The notes under the pieces are model-generated. The model made no database searches. It was not told the DNA's origin and saw only the letters and a list, made by a program, of their open reading frames with translations. A stretch of 5,371 bases of DNA from JBBIRM01 sp037441765 (GTDB lineage: Bacteria; Desulfobacterota; BSN033; UBA1163). Location: contig JBBIRM010000189.1 of NCBI GenBank assembly GCA_037441765.1, positions 1 to 5,371 on the forward strand, written 5' to 3'. Position numbers and translations under genes: made by a program. Below are positions 1 to 5,324 of this stretch, piece after piece. Numbering within the stretch: the first letter of the stretch is position 1; each line of letters begins with the position of its first letter.

Positions 1-98
1 TCCCCCATTTCCACGATTTCACCATTGTGGCCCCCTATTATTACGGAATTTCTGGAATCACCCCTTTCTTCTTGACACCTAATCATCAATTAGGTTAA
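1..98. other. Left-edge stretch, possible gene end of undecided strand
   Basis: The first 98 bases are open on both strands in the same codon register. On the + strand a frame entering from outside the window runs to a TAA at 96-98 and ends ...TPNHQLG. On the - strand a frame could start at an ATG at 86-84 and run out of the window, including the residues SVIIGGHNGEIVEMG. The - strand candidate has no ribosome binding site before its ATG, and the + strand candidate would end inside the resB promoter. Neither matches a family I recognise, and both are too short to judge. Sequence left of the window would settle it. Confidence 0.2.
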
Positions 99-100
99 AT
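72..100 (+). promoter_or_regulatory. Predicted sigma70-type promoter of resB
   Basis: A perfect -35 box TTGACA (72-77) is followed after 17 bases by a TTAAAT -10 box (95-100, four of six consensus positions). Transcription would start near 107, giving a leader of about 60 bases before the resB ATG. The whole spacer is an inverted repeat, listed separately, so the promoter may be controlled by a repressor. The call rests on consensus match only. Confidence 0.55.
77..95. promoter_or_regulatory. Inverted repeat filling the resB promoter spacer, candidate operator
   Basis: The sequence CCTAAT-CATCA-ATTAGG is a perfect 6-5-6 inverted repeat that occupies exactly the 17 bases (78-94) between the -35 and -10 boxes. 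The arms extend by one more A/T pair to 77 and 95. A dimeric repressor bound here would block RNA polymerase. It does not match Rex, NsrR, Fur or LexA consensus sites that I can recall, so the regulator is unknown. A short AT-rich repeat of this size can also arise by chance. Confidence 0.4.
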
Positions 101-109
101 TCTTCAATA

Positions 110-140
110 AATTTCCATTAATTGGGCAGGTCTGGAAATT
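110..140. repeat. Inverted repeat in the resB leader
   Basis: AATTTCCA at 110-117 and its perfect reverse complement TGGAAATT at 133-140 are separated by 15 bases. If transcription starts near 107, the repeat would form a hairpin at the very 5' end of the resB mRNA, which could stabilise the transcript. It could instead be a DNA binding site. It has no trailing T run, so it is not an intrinsic terminator. Confidence 0.35.
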
Positions 141-167
141 AAATCAATATTATTCTAAGAGAGACTA

Positions 168-1556
168 ATGAAGGTATCAAACCCTGGGGAGCCGAAGGGA
201 GAGGGGTTTTTTAATGCCCTCTTCAATCTTTTTCGCTCAATAAAATTAACCATCTTTCTTCTCATCTTATTAGCCCTCCTATCCATCCTCGGGACAATTA
301 TTACTCAGAATGCATCCAGAGCCGAGTATATCCAGCGATACGGCGTGAAACTCTATGAGATTCTAAACTTCTTCAATCTTTTTGATATGTATCATTCCTG
401 GTGGTTTAGCGCTATCCTTCTGCTTTTGGTCATCAACTTAATCGCTTGCTCTATCCACCGCCTCCCGGGGGTCTGGAGGCAGATCTTTAAAAAGCCCTCC
501 GGATTGGAAGATTCGATGTTAAAAACCCTTCCCTATGTGGAGAAATTTCGGGATTTAGATCCTTCTGATCAAAAAATTTTGGGAGAGATTCAGTCTTGTT
601 TGAAAAGATGGTTTAAGAATCCTAAGTGGATTGAAACAGAGAGATCGATTACCCTATATTTTGAAAAAGGAAGGCTTTCAAGATTAGGAATTTACCTCAC
701 TCATCTCAGTATCCTGATCATTCTCACAGGGGGGCTGATGGGTTCAATTTTCGGTTTCAAAGGTTTTGTGAATATACTGGAAGGGGAGACTGTTGATCAT
801 ATCTTTCTAAGAACCAAGGAAGGAGAGGTTGCAAAACCTCTTGGCTTTTCCATTCGATGTGACGATTTCGAAATTACCTACTACGATCTTCATAGAAATG
901 AAAAACTTGTGAAGGAATATACCAGCCATCTTACCGTTCTCGAAAATGGGAAGGAGGTTTTTAAGAAGAGCATCGAGGTCAATCATCCCCTTCGCTATAA
1001 AGGTTTGGCCTTCTACCAGGCCACTTACGGAACGATTCATGATGTGACCCTTGGGATCAAATGGAAAGGGAAAGAGGAAAAAACCCTCCTTCGAGCCCCT
1101 GAAGGAGAAATCATTCCGATCCCAAATTCCAAAAACTTTATAAGGGTATTGAGGTATGCCTCTCAGATTCATAATTTTGGAGAAGGGGTTCAGGTCGTCC
1201 TCTTCAAACCTGATCAGGAACCACGAGTCTTCTGGCTACTGAAAAACTTCCCAAACTTCGATCAAAAACGTGGCGATGAGTTCACCCTCACTTTTGAGAA
1301 AATTCAAGAAATGGAGTACACAGGAATTCAGGTGACCAAAGACCCGGGTGTTGGAATAGTTTGGGTGGGATGTGGCCTGATGATTATTGGACTTTTTGCC
1401 TCCTTTTTCTTCTCCCATCAGAGAGTTTGGCTGAGAATCTCTAAGAGAAAAGGAGAGGGAATGATCCTGGCAGGGACAACTAATAAAAATCGTATTGGTT
1501 TTGAAAAAATCTTTGGGAAAATGGTAGAAGCCCTCCGGAGGGTAGATGGATCATAA
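168..1556 (+). CDS. resB: Cytochrome c biogenesis protein ResB (Ccs1), System II
   Basis: ResB works with CcsA/ResC in the cytoplasmic membrane to carry haem outward and attach it to the CXXCH motifs of c-type apocytochromes. The 462-residue protein has the family layout. Membrane helices lie at about 27-46, 77-96, 173-197 and 394-416, and a large extracytoplasmic domain sits between helices 3 and 4. Family hallmarks visible here are the STxTIFLL-like helix 1 region, His179 in helix 3 (YLTHLS), NHPLRYKGLAFYQATYG at 272-288, the KDPGVGIVW entry into helix 4, and the FFFSHQRVW end with His417. The conserved histidines are the expected haem ligands by analogy with Ccs1. The start is the first in-frame ATG before helix 1. 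Its Shine-Dalgarno is weak (AAGAGAG, 157-163). No CcsA gene follows; HU comes next, so the partner must be upstream or elsewhere. About 45 residues follow helix 4 and are basic and cytoplasmic. No frameshift was seen. Confidence 0.93.
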   Translation: MKVSNPGEPKGEGFFNALFNLFRSIKLTIFLLILLALLSILGTIITQNASRAEYIQRYGVKLYEILNFFNLFDMYHSWWFSAILLLLVINLIACSIHRLPGVWRQIFKKPSGLEDSMLKTLPYVEKFRDLDPSDQKILGEIQSCLKRWFKNPKWIETERSITLYFEKGRLSRLGIYLTHLSILIILTGGLMGSIFGFKGFVNILEGETVDHIFLRTKEGEVAKPLGFSIRCDDFEITYYDLHRNEKLVKEYTSHLTVLENGKEVFKKSIEVNHPLRYKGLAFYQATYGTIHDVTLGIKWKGKEEKTLLRAPEGEIIPIPNSKNFIRVLRYASQIHNFGEGVQVVLFKPDQEPRVFWLLKNFPNFDQKRGDEFTLTFEKIQEMEYTGIQVTKDPGVGIVWVGCGLMIIGLFASFFFSHQRVWLRISKRKGEGMILAGTTNKNRIGFEKIFGKMVEALRRVDGS

Positions 1557-1576
1557 AGGCGGAAAACAATAATCTA

Positions 1577-1625
1577 TTGATTTTTTTAGAAAAAATATGC
1601 AATATATAAAATCAGTTAACTTAAC
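1577..1625 (+). promoter_or_regulatory. Weak candidate promoter region for the HU/IHF gene
   Basis: The 107 bases between resB and the HU gene are very AT-rich. A -35-like TTGATT lies at 1577-1582 and a TATAAA -10-like box at 1605-1610, but the 22-base spacing is too long. The better-spaced CAATAT at 1600-1605 is a poor match. Just after it, GTTAA-C-TTAAC (1615-1625) is a perfect short inverted repeat near the likely transcription start. HU genes normally have their own promoter, so one is expected here. The exact boxes are uncertain. No terminator for resB was seen in this gap. Confidence 0.3.
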
Positions 1626-1663
1626 CATTCGCCCATGAGGGTGAGGAAGAAGGGGAGGGATTT

Positions 1664-1948
1664 ATGAACAAAGCAGATCTCATTAACAAGGTTTCAGAGA
1701 AGGCCAATGTGACGCAGAAGGTTGCCAAGGTCATCGTCGATACCCTTTTTGATGGGATGATGGAAAGCCTTGAAAAAGGCCAACGGATCGAGATACGAGG
1801 ATTTGGAAGCTTTGTTGTCCGACATTACGGGGGGTATAAGGGTCGAAATCCAAAAACAGGAGAGATAGTGGATGTCCCGCCCAAGAAACTTCCCTTCTTC
1901 AAGGTTGGAAAAGAACTGAAAGAGATTGTCAATAGTGGTGGATCCTAA
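1664..1948 (+). CDS. HU/IHF-family DNA-binding protein
   Basis: This is a small nucleoid protein that binds as a dimer in the DNA minor groove and bends DNA, acting in chromosome packing and as an architectural factor in transcription and recombination. The 94 residues span the whole family fold. A helical N-terminal half begins NKADLINKVSEKA. The signature RIEIRGFGSF lies at 41-50. The beta-arm carries GRNPKTGE at 60-67, where Pro63 is the residue that intercalates between base pairs. The C-terminal helix is FKVGKELKEIVN. The length and the RIEIRGFGSF and GRNPKTGE motifs are closer to IHF-beta than to E. coli HU, but assignment to HU, IhfA or IhfB cannot be made from one sequence. The start is fixed by a strong Shine-Dalgarno, GGGGAGGG at 1652-1659. 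The stop codon overlaps that of the convergent deacetylase gene. Confidence 0.93.
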   Translation: MNKADLINKVSEKANVTQKVAKVIVDTLFDGMMESLEKGQRIEIRGFGSFVVRHYGGYKGRNPKTGEIVDVPPKKLPFFKVGKELKEIVNSGGS

Positions 1949-3000
1949 AGACTCTTCCAGTAAGGTTTTTGGATATCCTTTAATTGATGGAGGAAACGCT
2001 CTACTCGGGAATAGTCTTTCCTCTCCTTCTCCAGGAAATGATTCTTATCCAGGGATGAGATCTGGGTAAGTTCTTTAAGAACTGCCTTTACAGATCTACT
2101 CTGGCCATTCACATCATAGCCGCCCTCAAGGGTAATGGCCAATCTTCCTTGAGCAGTGGCATCTGCAATCTCCATAAGGATCTGGGTCATTCTCGCAAAT
2201 CCATTCTCCGTCACCTCCATTCCTCCTAAGGGATCATCATAATGTATGTCAAATCCCGCTGAGACGAGGACCAATTCAGGTTTGTACTCGAGGGCAATGG
2301 GTTTTAGGAATTTTTCGAAGATATTCCCATAATCGGAGTCGTTTCCTCCCGTTGAAAGGGGAACGTTGACGGTAAACCCCTCCCCCTTTCCCTTTCCAAT
2401 CTCTCTGGCTCCTCCTGTTCCAGGGTAAAAGAAACCGTATCGATGAGTTGAAAAATATAGAACCCTTGGGTCTTCATAGAAAGAATTTTGTGTTCCATTT
2501 CCATGATGGACATCCCAGTCAACGATCAAGACTCTTTTTAAGGAATAATTCTGGATGGCATATTGAGCACCGATGGCCACATTGTTAAAGAGACAGAACC
2601 CCATCGCCCTATCCCTCTCTGCATGATGCCCAGGAGGCCTCACCAAGGCAAATCCATTATCCAATTTTCCTTCGATGATGTTCTTTATCAACTCTAAAAA
2701 TCCCCCAGCGGCAAAAAGTGCTGCCTCATAGGATTTTGCACAGGTGGAAGTATCCATATCGAGACGGTAGTAAGGTTTTCCAGAGGTAGAAGCGATAAGA
2801 TCAATATATGAGGGAGCATGGACCATCTCTAACTCCTCACGAGTTGCTGAACGTGGTTTTATAATTTCAAAAAGAGTTTTCATCTCTGGCTCCTGGAGCA
2901 TCTTGTAGATCACCCTTAACCTTTCAGGGCTCTCTGGGTGGCCCCGGTCCATCACATGTTCCAGATACCTTTCATCCTTTACAATCCCTGTCCTTTTCAT
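1945..3000 (-). CDS. Histone deacetylase family protein (AcuC/acetylpolyamine amidohydrolase-like)
   Basis: This is a predicted cytoplasmic, zinc-dependent amidohydrolase of 351 residues. The family removes acetyl groups from lysines or polyamines, and AcuC-type members deacetylate acetyl-CoA synthetase. The active site is complete. The N-terminal HPESPERL signature is at 21-28, and the tandem histidines 125 and 126 lie in RPPGHHAE. The zinc ligands are Asp163 and His165 in DWDVHHGNGT and Asp251 in SAGFD, and the catalytic tyrosine 295 is in LEGGYD. About 40 extra residues follow the core and are charged and helical. I chose the ATG at 3000 because a strong GGAGGAGG Shine-Dalgarno sits just before it. 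An in-frame ATG nine codons upstream has no such site. The substrate is unknown. It runs convergent to the HU gene and is not in an operon within the window. Its low-similarity tail is normal for the family. Confidence 0.92.
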   Translation of the reverse strand: MKRTGIVKDERYLEHVMDRGHPESPERLRVIYKMLQEPEMKTLFEIIKPRSATREELEMVHAPSYIDLIASTSGKPYYRLDMDTSTCAKSYEAALFAAGGFLELIKNIIEGKLDNGFALVRPPGHHAERDRAMGFCLFNNVAIGAQYAIQNYSLKRVLIVDWDVHHGNGTQNSFYEDPRVLYFSTHRYGFFYPGTGGAREIGKGKGEGFTVNVPLSTGGNDSDYGNIFEKFLKPIALEYKPELVLVSAGFDIHYDDPLGGMEVTENGFARMTQILMEIADATAQGRLAITLEGGYDVNGQSRSVKAVLKELTQISSLDKNHFLEKERKDYSRVERFLHQLKDIQKPYWKSL

Positions 3001-3003
3001 AAA

Positions 3004-3011
3004 CCTCCTCC
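3004..3011 (-). promoter_or_regulatory. Ribosome binding site deciding the deacetylase start
   Basis: On the - strand GGAGGAGG occupies 3011-3004, followed by TTT and the ATG at 3000-2998. GGAGG at its 5' end lies six bases from the start codon, an ideal distance. This supports the 351-residue product over the longer frame beginning at 3027. Confidence 0.8.
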
Positions 3012-3060
3012 AGGAAAAAATTGGCAAAGCATTTAGTTTTAATAAATCAAATACAAACCC

Positions 3061-3089
3061 AGCCTATCTTTTTTATACTCTCTTGTCAA
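3061..3089 (-). promoter_or_regulatory. Possible promoter of the deacetylase gene
   Basis: On the - strand a perfect TTGACA (3089-3084) is followed after 17 bases by TAGGCT (3066-3061), a poor -10 match with three of six positions. The leader would be about 55 bases. It lies between the gene and the repeat element, where a promoter is expected. The weak -10 keeps confidence low. Confidence 0.3.
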
Positions 3090-3100
3090 GACGATCCTAT

Positions 3101-3384
3101 GAGACTTCTGAAAAAGTCATTGAAAGACTTTTTTAAGAGATTTCTGAAAAAGGATTTTAAAAAGATTTTTAGACTGGGGAGGTGGGGTGGGAAAAGACTG
3201 TGTCGTAATTCGAAATAAGAAATGAAAACAAATGCGGCAAGGGACAAGCCCTTGCCCTACGTTTGAGATTCGTTTAATTTCTCGTAGGGCAAGCCCTTGT
3301 GGCTTGCCAAACCTTTTAGTGCCTGCATCCGAAGGGTTTGGAACCCTACCTCCCCAGTCTTTGAGGGACTTTTTCAGAAGTCTC
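3101..3384. repeat. MITE-like composite inverted-repeat element
   Basis: The ends are 28-base inverted repeats (3101-3128 and 3357-3384) matching at 25 of 28 positions. Both begin, reading inward, GAGACTTCTGAAAAAGTC. A degenerate second copy of the left terminus starts at 3137. Behind it, AGACTGGGGAGG (3171-3182) is the reverse complement of 3349-3360, so the inverted symmetry continues about 80 bases inward on the left side. The centre holds a REP-like hairpin (3236-3308). No transposase frame is present, and I see no clear target-site duplication. The 66-base right unit (3319-3384) recurs in opposite orientation at 5228-5292, which shows a dispersed family. Small open frames across it (3021-3218, 3232-3441) have repeat-like, low-quality translations and are not called as genes. 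The element fills most of the 481-base gap before larB. Confidence 0.75.
3236..3308. repeat. REP-like long hairpin inside the composite element
   Basis: Two 26-base arms (3236-3261 and 3283-3308) are reverse complements at 22 of 26 positions around a 21-base AT-rich loop. The inner 11 bases, CTTGCCCTACG against CGTAGGGCAAG, pair perfectly. Each arm itself contains a smaller palindrome (AAGGG/CCCTT type). GTAGGGCAAGCCCTTGTGGCTTGCC-type palindromes resemble dispersed intergenic repeats known from many bacteria. This is recognition by pattern, not by search. Confidence 0.65.
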
Positions 3385-3437
3385 CATTTTTCATCGCGGA
3401 AATGGAAAGATACTTTTTGGGGGCAATGGAGTTTTTC

Positions 3438-3467
3438 TTGACTTTTGCTAAGAGGACTGAATAAAAT
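3438..3467 (+). promoter_or_regulatory. Predicted sigma70-type promoter of the larB operon
   Basis: TTGACT (3438-3443, five of six) and TAAAAT (3462-3467, five of six) are separated by 18 bases. Transcription would begin near 3474, leaving only about eight bases before the larB ATG at 3482 and almost no Shine-Dalgarno (AAGAA). The promoter lies 53 bases beyond the right end of the repeat element and outside it. Confidence 0.5.
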
Positions 3468-3481
3468 AATTTTTAAGAATT

Positions 3482-4231
3482 ATGAATATTCGAAGACTTG
3501 AGGATATTTTGAAAAAGGTGAAATCCGGAAAGGCTACAGTTGATGAGGCCTTAACGCAATTGAAGTCTCTTCCTTTTGAAGATCTCGGTTTTACCAGAAT
3601 TGATCATCACCGAAGCCTTCGAAAAGGTTTCCCTGAGGTGATATGGGGAGAAGGGAAGACCTCTGCACAAATCCTTTCTATCATGAAACAACTAAAGAAA
3701 AAAGACCAGAACATTCTTATTACACGTCTGGAGGAGAAAAAGGCCAGAGAGATTCAACGCTTCTTTCCGAAAAGTCAATATTATCCCCTATCAAGGGTTC
3801 TAACCTATCTCACCCATCCAATAAAATTGGAAGGGAAGGGAACCATTTTGGTCATTACCGCCGGAACGACGGATATCCCTGTAGCAGAGGAAGCGGTCTT
3901 AACTGCAAGGTTCATGGGAAATCACGTTGAGACCCTCTATGATGTTGGTGTATCTGGAATTCATCGGTTACTTGCTGAGAGAGAAAAATTAGAAAAAGCC
4001 AGAGTCCTTGTTGTAGTGGCTGGGATGGAGGGGGCACTTCCCAGTGTGGTGGGAGGATTGGTTGATCGCCCAGTGATCGCTGTTCCCACCAGCGTGGGAT
4101 ATGGAGCCAGTTTCGGAGGAATTACAGCACTTCTGGCTATGCTCAATTCATGCGCCTCGGGAGTGGCGGTTGTAAATATCGATAACGGATTTGGAGCAGG
4201 GTTCATGGCAGGATTGATAAATCGAATATGA
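3482..4231 (+). CDS. larB: LarB, pyridinium-3,5-biscarboxylic acid mononucleotide synthase
   Basis: LarB makes the first intermediate of the nickel-pincer nucleotide cofactor. It carboxylates the pyridinium ring of nicotinic acid adenine dinucleotide and hydrolyses the phosphoanhydride. LarE then adds sulfur and LarC inserts nickel. The 249 residues match the family length. The N-terminal domain has the LPFEDLGFTRIDHHR and GFPEVIWGEGKT blocks (30-60). The PurE-like carboxylase domain (about 119-249) has TAGTTDIPVAEEA at 126-138, the GMEGALPSVVGGL and GYGASFGG loops, and Cys224 in LNSCASG. That position corresponds to the cysteine that binds the substrate ring covalently in characterised LarB. 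The start fits the family N-terminus, and a stop lies in frame just upstream. No larC or larE is in the window. The cofactor serves LarA-type 2-hydroxyacid racemases and epimerases. The gene heads a likely operon with the two genes downstream. Confidence 0.92.
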   Translation: MNIRRLEDILKKVKSGKATVDEALTQLKSLPFEDLGFTRIDHHRSLRKGFPEVIWGEGKTSAQILSIMKQLKKKDQNILITRLEEKKAREIQRFFPKSQYYPLSRVLTYLTHPIKLEGKGTILVITAGTTDIPVAEEAVLTARFMGNHVETLYDVGVSGIHRLLAEREKLEKARVLVVVAGMEGALPSVVGGLVDRPVIAVPTSVGYGASFGGITALLAMLNSCASGVAVVNIDNGFGAGFMAGLINRI

Positions 4232-4241
4232 GGATATTAAA

Positions 4242-4883
4242 ATGTGGCTCGACATTTTAGATGCGGGGATCCCATTTCTATTCTTGATGGCTATGGGGTT
4301 CACTCTTTACCGAGGATTTAAAAAGAATCAGAACATACTAACTGAGAGAGATGAACTGGTAAAGCGGTATCTTCTTTTTAGAGGAGATAAACAGGTTCGT
4401 TTAAAGATTTATGGGGAGGATGAGCAGATTTACCGGGACCTTCTTAAGAATATTTCAAACAGTTGGAAGAACTTTAAAAGGACCTATGATGAATATCTCT
4501 CCTCTTTTTCTAAGAATACCCAAAAGACAAAACGCATCCTTCAGATCATTACCTTGGGCCTCATTGCGAACACATTTCGGCTTCTTGCCGGGAAATACTA
4601 CTTTTCTGGTCTAAATCCTCACCTGATTTATAACGTCCTGAGAGAGTTAACCGGTTATATTCTTGTATTCCTTGGCTTCTCTTTATTGAAGATCCAGACC
4701 AATCGATACCTTTCCCTAAAAGGGGAGGTGATGAAGATGGATCGGGATATTCTTTTTTATCCCAACAATCTATCCACTGAAGAGGAGCATGAAGTTCTTT
4801 TTAGTGAATTTGACCCTATTGAATTGAAGGAAAAAGAAGATGGAAAGGAAGATTATAATCAGGGTAAGCGACCTAAGGATTGA
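4242..4883 (+). CDS. Hypothetical membrane protein in the larB operon
   Basis: I do not recognise a family. The 213 residues suggest an integral membrane protein with a hydrophobic segment at about 8-26 and two more at about 97-119 and 132-150. A charged, helical stretch (28-96, rich in Lys, Arg, Glu and aromatic residues) lies between the first and second. The last 35 residues are strongly acidic then basic and are probably disordered in the cytoplasm. No cysteine pairs, His-rich metal motifs or catalytic signatures are visible, so a nickel-transport role is not supported. The ATG lies 10 bases after the larB stop, and its Shine-Dalgarno (GAGGAT, 4230-4235) overlaps that stop codon, which indicates translational coupling. 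The 3' end overlaps the next gene by 44 bases. Base composition is like the neighbours. The gene is probably real, given its length, spacing and hydrophobic pattern. Confidence 0.75.
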   Translation: MWLDILDAGIPFLFLMAMGFTLYRGFKKNQNILTERDELVKRYLLFRGDKQVRLKIYGEDEQIYRDLLKNISNSWKNFKRTYDEYLSSFSKNTQKTKRILQIITLGLIANTFRLLAGKYYFSGLNPHLIYNVLRELTGYILVFLGFSLLKIQTNRYLSLKGEVMKMDRDILFYPNNLSTEEEHEVLFSEFDPIELKEKEDGKEDYNQGKRPKD

Positions 4884-5220
4884 AGCGGAATTGAATAATT
4901 CAAAGACTGCGCAACTTATCTGGGACGCTCTTCCCATTGAAGGGAAAGCCAATCTCTGGGGCGAGGAGATCTATTTCGCCATCCCTGTCAAGACAGGCTT
5001 GGAGGAAGGGGCAAGGGAGGTGATATCGTCAGGAGAATTGGGCTATTGGCCCACAGGCCATGCCTTTTGTATCTTCTTTGGCCCCACCCCAGCCAGCCGT
5101 GGGGATGAGATTCGAGCAGCCAGTTCAGTCAATATCATTGGTAAGGTAACAGGAGATCTAAAAGTATTTTTGAAGGTAAGGGATGGCGCCAAAGTAACCA
5201 TTGAAAAAGCCAAAACTTAG
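4840..5220 (+). CDS. Cyclophilin-like fold protein (TM1367/DUF369-type)
   Basis: This is a small soluble protein of 126 residues of the family typified by Thermotoga TM1367, which has a cyclophilin-like beta barrel without a proven enzymatic role. Family features are WDALPIEGKANLWGEEIYF at 28-46, the core GELGYWPTGHAFCIFFGPTPAS at 65-86, and SVNIIGKVTGD at 96-106. The N-terminus begins MERKIIIRVSDLRIEAEL as expected. The start at 4840 has an AAGGAAA Shine-Dalgarno eight bases upstream (4827-4833), so the 44-base overlap with the preceding membrane protein gene looks genuine. The protein lacks a signal peptide and membrane segments, so it is cytoplasmic. Prolyl isomerase activity is not assured, because the classical cyclophilin catalytic arginine motif is not evident. 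Its position in a larB operon suggests a link with nickel-pincer synthesis, but this is inference. Confidence 0.82.
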   Translation: MERKIIIRVSDLRIEAELNNSKTAQLIWDALPIEGKANLWGEEIYFAIPVKTGLEEGAREVISSGELGYWPTGHAFCIFFGPTPASRGDEIRAASSVNIIGKVTGDLKVFLKVRDGAKVTIEKAKT

Positions 5221-5227
5221 AATTTAA

Positions 5228-5292
5228 GAGAGCTCTGAAAAAGTCATATAAAGACTGGGGAGAAGGGTTCCAAACCCTTCGAATGCGGGCAC
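5228..5292. repeat. Second, partial copy of the dispersed repeat
   Basis: These 65 bases align with the reverse complement of 3319-3384 with about 56 of 66 positions identical and one gap. The shared blocks are TCTGAAAAAGTC, AAAGACTGGGGA, GGGTTCCAAACCCTTCG and GGCAC. It contains a perfect hairpin, GAAGGGTT-CCA-AACCCTTC (5262-5280). Similarity ends at 5292, and no opposite terminal repeat is seen before the window ends. It lies eight bases after the last stop codon, so it is the first structured sequence downstream of the larB operon. It has no T run, so it is not a canonical terminator. Confidence 0.75.
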
Positions 5293-5297
5293 CAAGA

Positions 5298-5324
5298 AGT
5301 TATTAATGGGAGCATTAAATAACT
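5298..5324. repeat. AT-rich stem-loop after the larB operon
   Basis: AGTTATTAATG (5298-5308) and CATTAAATAACT (5313-5324) can pair with a single bulged base around a four-base GGAG loop. A short CTAGTTTT follows. This could help end transcription of the larB operon, but the T run is short and the stem AT-rich, so termination is only possible. The remaining bases to the window edge contain another 7-base inverted repeat, CTTTCTA/TAGAAAG (5337-5343 and 5352-5358), and no gene. Confidence 0.3.

Noticed and set aside
807..1172. Antisense open frame of 121 codons within resB
   Set aside because: It is a shadow of the well-supported resB frame, with no ribosome binding site or recognisable domain.
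1531..1542. Palindrome CCCTCCGGAGGG near the end of resB as a terminator
   Set aside because: It lies inside the coding sequence, could form only a four-pair stem with a CCGG loop, and is not followed by a T run.
1635..1667. Ten-codon upstream frame ending in an ATGA overlap with the HU start
   Set aside because: It has no ribosome binding site of its own, and its Arg/Lys-rich content simply reflects the purine-rich Shine-Dalgarno region of the HU gene.
3001..3027. Longer start for the deacetylase at 3027
   Set aside because: The internal ATG at 3000 has a strong GGAGGAGG site and fits the family N-terminus. The extra nine residues would be encoded across that ribosome binding site.
3021..3218. 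Open frame of 65 codons upstream of larB
   Set aside because: It covers the left half of the inverted-repeat element. Its translation is Lys/Phe-rich because of the tandem terminal repeats, and it has no convincing ribosome binding site.
3101..3384. CRISPR array interpretation of the repeated segments
   Set aside because: The repeats are few, inverted rather than direct, unevenly spaced, and no spacers of uniform length or cas genes are present.
3232..3441. Open frame of 69 codons across the REP-like hairpin
   Set aside because: It lies within palindromic repeat sequence, has no Shine-Dalgarno, and its translation resembles no protein. It runs into the larB promoter.
3643..3930. Open frame of 95 codons inside larB
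   Set aside because: larB covers it with conserved motifs throughout. This frame has no family features.
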